From assembly GCA_900546605.1 (NCBI GenBank), contig URDV01000093.1, positions 1 to 8,499 on the forward strand: 8,499 bases of DNA, given 5' to 3'. The notes under the pieces are model-generated. The model saw only the letters and a program-made list of their open reading frames with translations. It had not been told where the DNA came from and ran no database searches. Origin of the DNA: an uncultured Prevotella sp. (GTDB taxonomy: Bacteria > Bacteroidota > Bacteroidia > Bacteroidales > Bacteroidaceae). The stretch's first letter is position 1. Every line of letters starts with the position of its first letter. Below are positions 5,480 to 8,499 of this stretch, piece after piece. The position numbers were made by a program, and so were the translations under genes.

Positions 5480-8221
5480 CTACTTATTTGTCAAGGGTGA
5501 CTCAGATTTTTTTTGACCACCCTCAATTGTGCGCCAACACAAGCCAGGCAAAGGTTTACGCTCTTTCATAAACAACGAGACGAGCCAGCCCACTAACACC
5601 GAGGTGAGCATGCCTATGCAGCCGTAAAGCAAAAAACTGGCATCGGTTAAGTAACGTGTTAAGAACACCGCTATTACCCCACACACAAAGCCTACTAAAG
5701 CAGCACGACCACCAATGCGAGGAAAGAAAATGCCCATCAAAAACAAGCCACCCAAGCCACTTGACAAAAGTCCTAATATCTCTTGAAAGAAATCAAGCAG
5801 CGAAAGAATCTCCCACGTTGCCATGAGCAAAGCTATGCACATGCCCAACACACCAGCTACAACACAAGTGCGACGTGCCACCTTGAGTGTAGCACCATCG
5901 GTAGCAGTGGGATGCCATCGTTTGTAAAAGTCAACACTAAAGGCAGTAGCCACAGAGTTAATGTTTGACGATATGGTGCTCATGGTGGCAGCAAAAATAG
6001 CCGCTATGAGCAAACCCGCCAAGCCTTGTGGCAATTGGCTCATCATGAAAAAGGGGAATATAGTGTCGCCCTTGGCCATGGTAAAGTCTAACTCTGCAGG
6101 GTGCGTTTTGAAGAAAGTGTATAGCCCCGTACCTATGGCAAAGAAAGCTATGCTAACAAACACACTCATTACACCATTCAGCAATATGCTATGGCGCGCC
6201 CCTGCTTCATCCTTAGTGGTAAGATAACGTTGTATGACTGTTTGGTCGCTTGTGTAGGATATTAAGTTGTTAGCTATGCCTCCCAAAATTATCACCCAGA
6301 AGGTAGCCGAGCGATAATCAAAACTCCAATCGAACATACGAAACTTATGGTCGGCCATGCCTATTTGCCAAAAGCCTTGCACACCCCCCTCGGTGCCCCA
6401 TATAAGGTAGCCCACAGCAAACAAGGCACCTCCCACCAATATGAAGCCTTGTACCACATCGCCCCACACCACAGCCTCGACACCACCCATGGTGCAATAA
6501 ACAATGGTTACCAATGCCATTAGCACTATGCAGATGTAAAGGTTTATGCCCGTAACTGCCGTTAAAGCCAATGAGGGCAAATAAAGCACCAAGGCCATGC
6601 GTGCTACCATAAATATAATGAACAGGGCCGATGCCATGAGCCGTGTGGGAGCATTGAAGCGACGTTCAAGATATTCATATGCACTCGTTACGTTCAAACG
6701 ACGAAAGAAGGGCAGATAATACTTAATAACAGGAAACGACACAAGCAGAATGGTTACCAACATAGGGTAATACGTCCAATTAGTAGCATATGCCTTGGCT
6801 GGATATGCCATATAGGTGATGGCACTCAACATTGTGGCATAAATACTTATGCCTGCAGCCCACCAAGGTATACGGCCTCCACCTTTAAAAAAGTCATCAG
6901 CATCACCACCACGCTTCATAAAGTAATAGCCTAACAGCACCATTGCCACCAAATAGGCAATGAGCACTACCCAGTTGAGCCAACCAAATGAAGGGCGCAT
7001 GGTCATCTTTATGGCCGTTACGTCAGTGGAGCGTACACCTGGCTTCACCTCACCATTCACCACTATCCACTCATGACCACATTCAACAACCGCTGCACCA
7101 GCCCGTGCCAATAAAGGTGATTGACTCTCTGTGACCCATGTGTCGGTAATGGTGTGATAAATAACCAACTCGTCATTAAACTCATACCATGGGGCGGGAT
7201 GCCGCATATAGGCCGCCTGCTCAGCTTGTAGTTGTGCCAAAGTTGCTTGCGCAGCATGTGTTCCTTGTTGCTTGCAGGCTCGCTCAGCTTGTGCTATGAG
7301 TAAAGGCATATTAACAGCACGTTCAAAGCGCTCTTTGTTCACACCTCCCACAAACACTATATGGGCACAACCCGACGCTATGCCAAACGAACCACTCAAC
7401 GTTATGGCCTGGGTGCGGCCATGTGGCACAATGTTAGCCATTTTAACCCATTGATGCACTACTGGATTGTAACACCAACCATCAGTGTGAGCTACTGCTG
7501 GACGCGTATTCTCAATAGGTGAAAAACCTCCGAACAAATAAAAGCAACTGGTGGTGGCATTGTGTTGCACTGCTGCAGCAGGCTGTACACGTGCGCTGCC
7601 TGGAAAATCAGGCAAACGTTCCCAAGCCGTTCCACGAGGATAGCGCAAGCGAAAAGCCGCATTCACCGCATGTCCATTGCTCTGTCCGCCTGCCACATAA
7701 ATGTAGCCACCACCATAAGCACCTGCCATGTTGTCAAGTGGCAAGGGCAAAGGGGGCAACGTATCAACCAATAGTTTGTGATGCCTATCCGTGTGCAGCA
7801 AATACACACTTGCCGAACTACGTTTGCCATCGGGTGTGCCACCTATGCACACTATGCCATGCGGCACACTCACACTCACACCATAGGCCAAGGGTGTGGG
7901 CAATTGTCCTATTTTATGCCATCGCTGATGAGGTGCATCAATGTGTGACAATTCATAAATGTCAGCATAAAAATATTTCGTCCCACCTTGAGCAGCAGGC
8001 ACATTAGGAAAGTTGCAACCACCTGCTACTAACAAGCTATTACCTATGTTGCCAGCAAAAGGTGCCGACACGCCTTGTGTGCCATTCACTTGCAATGGGG
8101 GCAGAGGCCTGTAACTTACACTATTGAAAGCATTATCGTTAGGTGGCGACGTAGCGGTGACTTGCGCCCCTGCTATTATACAACAAAGGAGCGAAAATAA
8201 TAAGGTTAGAAAGTTTTTCAT
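5480..8221 (-). CDS. Fusion of a periplasmic Kelch mutarotase (cyclically permuted NanM-like) and a sodium/solute symporter, probably for sialic acid
   Basis: The 913-residue inner-membrane protein begins with a signal peptide (MKNFLTLLFSLLCCIIAGAQ). Residues about 30-405 form a six-bladed Kelch propeller, with strands ending in Gly-Gly or Asn-Gly near 67, 127, 178, 231, 292 and 389 and the NanM-type motif GEVKPGVRSTD (390-400). A helical insert (about 298-335) interrupts one blade. This fits the cyclically permuted mutarotase family related to E. coli YjhT/NanM. Residues about 411-885 hold roughly 13 membrane segments of the SSS family, with the sodium-site motif TMSTISSNINS (746-756). S466, T469 and R541 have the same spacing as ligand residues recalled for the Proteus sialic-acid transporter SiaT. 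A periplasmic N-terminus suits delivery of the preferred anomer to the transporter. There is no internal stop or frameshift. Substrate and enzymatic activity are inferred. An upstream promoter is not clear. Confidence 0.93.
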   Translation of the reverse strand: MKNFLTLLFSLLCCIIAGAQVTATSPPNDNAFNSVSYRPLPPLQVNGTQGVSAPFAGNIGNSLLVAGGCNFPNVPAAQGGTKYFYADIYELSHIDAPHQRWHKIGQLPTPLAYGVSVSVPHGIVCIGGTPDGKRSSASVYLLHTDRHHKLLVDTLPPLPLPLDNMAGAYGGGYIYVAGGQSNGHAVNAAFRLRYPRGTAWERLPDFPGSARVQPAAAVQHNATTSCFYLFGGFSPIENTRPAVAHTDGWCYNPVVHQWVKMANIVPHGRTQAITLSGSFGIASGCAHIVFVGGVNKERFERAVNMPLLIAQAERACKQQGTHAAQATLAQLQAEQAAYMRHPAPWYEFNDELVIYHTITDTWVTESQSPLLARAGAAVVECGHEWIVVNGEVKPGVRSTDVTAIKMTMRPSFGWLNWVVLIAYLVAMVLLGYYFMKRGGDADDFFKGGGRIPWWAAGISIYATMLSAITYMAYPAKAYATNWTYYPMLVTILLVSFPVIKYYLPFFRRLNVTSAYEYLERRFNAPTRLMASALFIIFMVARMALVLYLPSLALTAVTGINLYICIVLMALVTIVYCTMGGVEAVVWGDVVQGFILVGGALFAVGYLIWGTEGGVQGFWQIGMADHKFRMFDWSFDYRSATFWVIILGGIANNLISYTSDQTVIQRYLTTKDEAGARHSILLNGVMSVFVSIAFFAIGTGLYTFFKTHPAELDFTMAKGDTIFPFFMMSQLPQGLAGLLIAAIFAATMSTISSNINSVATAFSVDFYKRWHPTATDGATLKVARRTCVVAGVLGMCIALLMATWEILSLLDFFQEILGLLSSGLGGLFLMGIFFPRIGGRAALVGFVCGVIAVFLTRYLTDASFLLYGCIGMLTSVLVGWLVSLFMKERKPLPGLCWRTIEGGQKKSESPLTNK

Positions 8222-8450
8222 GATTCATGCGTTATGGAAGTCGTCTAAACTTTTCTGACAAAGATCATATTTAAACTTTTTAGGTTTAGACAACTTCATG
8301 CTTTGCAGTTGAATAGCAAATAGAAATTCAAAATTATCTACTATTGATTGTTTGTTTAATCATGTATTGGTTTTTCAGATATCCTTTCGAAGGGAAACAT
8401 TACTCAAATGCGCTTTCTATAAGGGGAAGTAGGAAAATTTTAGTTACTTA
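8222..8450. other. Upstream region of the fusion gene without a coding region
   Basis: No credible open reading frame is present. The region contains the 14-bp inverted repeat at 8237-8297. It also has weak -7-like sequences on the minus strand: GATCTTTG (8266-8259), one base off the TAnnTTTG consensus, and TAATTTTG (8336-8329). Neither has a TTTG at the right distance, so no promoter is called. The start codon at 8221 is chosen because a signal peptide follows it directly. Confidence 0.5.
8237..8297. promoter_or_regulatory. 14-bp inverted repeat, candidate operator of the fusion gene
   Basis: GAAGTCGTCTAAAC (8237-8250) and GTTTAGACAACTTC (8284-8297) are inverted copies matching at 13 of 14 positions, separated by 33 bp and starting 16 bp upstream of the ATG. 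Between them a second AAACTTTT (8273-8280) repeats the sequence at 8247-8254, and the -7-like GATCTTTG also lies there. The layout would suit a regulator binding both arms around the promoter, but a structured leader is also possible. No regulator gene is in the window. Confidence 0.45.
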
Positions 8451-8499
8451 ACCCGTTGGCGGAATTTCAGGTTAACGGGTTAACAAGTTGACAGGTTAA
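8451..8499. repeat. Partial copy D of the intergenic palindromic element, inverted relative to copy A
   Basis: The last 49 bases are the exact reverse complement of 7-55. The end motif GGCGGAATT (8458-8466) is followed by octamer-array units reading into the window edge, so the rest of the element is outside. The copy lies upstream of the fusion gene. Confidence 0.85.

Noticed and set aside
7519..8007. Open frame of 162 codons on the + strand
   Set aside because: It lies wholly antisense to the Kelch part of the fusion gene, its composition is rich in His and Cys in an unnatural way, and there is no promoter. It is a shadow of the real gene.
5480..8221. Lipoprotein signal in the fusion protein (SLLCC near residues 10-14)
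   Set aside because: The residue before the first cysteine is Leu, not Gly, Ala or Ser, and a normal cleavage site (AGAQ) follows. A plain signal peptide or signal anchor fits better.

Overview
The window looks like a Bacteroidota chromosome segment, probably a Prevotella or Alloprevotella relative. The genus is a guess. The evidence is the Bacteroidota promoter form (TTTG, 20 nt, TAnnTTTG) in front of the first minus-strand gene, the lack of Shine-Dalgarno sites, and the protein families present. All four convincing genes lie on the minus strand, so transcription runs from high to low coordinates. No RNA gene, CRISPR array or transposase gene was seen.

In transcription order the genes are: (1) 5480-8221, a 913-residue fusion of a signal peptide, a periplasmic six-bladed Kelch propeller of the cyclically permuted sialic-acid mutarotase (NanM/YjhT-like) type, and a complete sodium/solute symporter; (2) 4077-5243, a cytosolic N-acylglucosamine 2-epimerase (RnBP/AGE family); (3) 1432-3750, an exported GH20 beta-N-acetylhexosaminidase with C-terminal accessory domains; (4) 286-1305, a secreted protein of unknown function with its own promoter and terminator. 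The first three form a coherent sialic-acid and amino-sugar scavenging set. The hexosaminidase trims host glycans outside the inner membrane, the propeller would convert released sialic acid to the transportable anomer, the fused symporter imports it, and the epimerase converts ManNAc (the lyase product) to GlcNAc. A sialidase, a neuraminate lyase and a SusCD pair would be expected nearby but are not in the window.

The most unusual content is intergenic. A family of imperfectly palindromic elements of about 160-170 bp occurs as two near-full copies, one upstream of the GH20 gene (3845-4003) and one upstream of the epimerase gene (5266-5434). Partial copies sit at both ends of the window (1-55 and 8451-8499). 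Each full copy has a conserved 71-nt core flanked by inverted arrays of an 8-bp unit of the TTAACGGG/TTAACAGG type, and the outer ends carry GCGGAATT/AATTCCGC. The copy at 5266-5434 is bracketed by an 11-bp direct repeat (TAATGATAATG), as expected of a target-site duplication, which points to a small non-autonomous mobile element. The two window ends are a 49-bp perfect inverted repeat, so the window is bounded by repeat copies and may be a contig that broke there.

Other non-coding signals are a strong hairpin terminator after the first minus-strand gene (184-237), a hairpin in the GH20 leader (3765-3797), and a 14-bp inverted repeat upstream of the fusion gene (8237-8297) that could be an operator.
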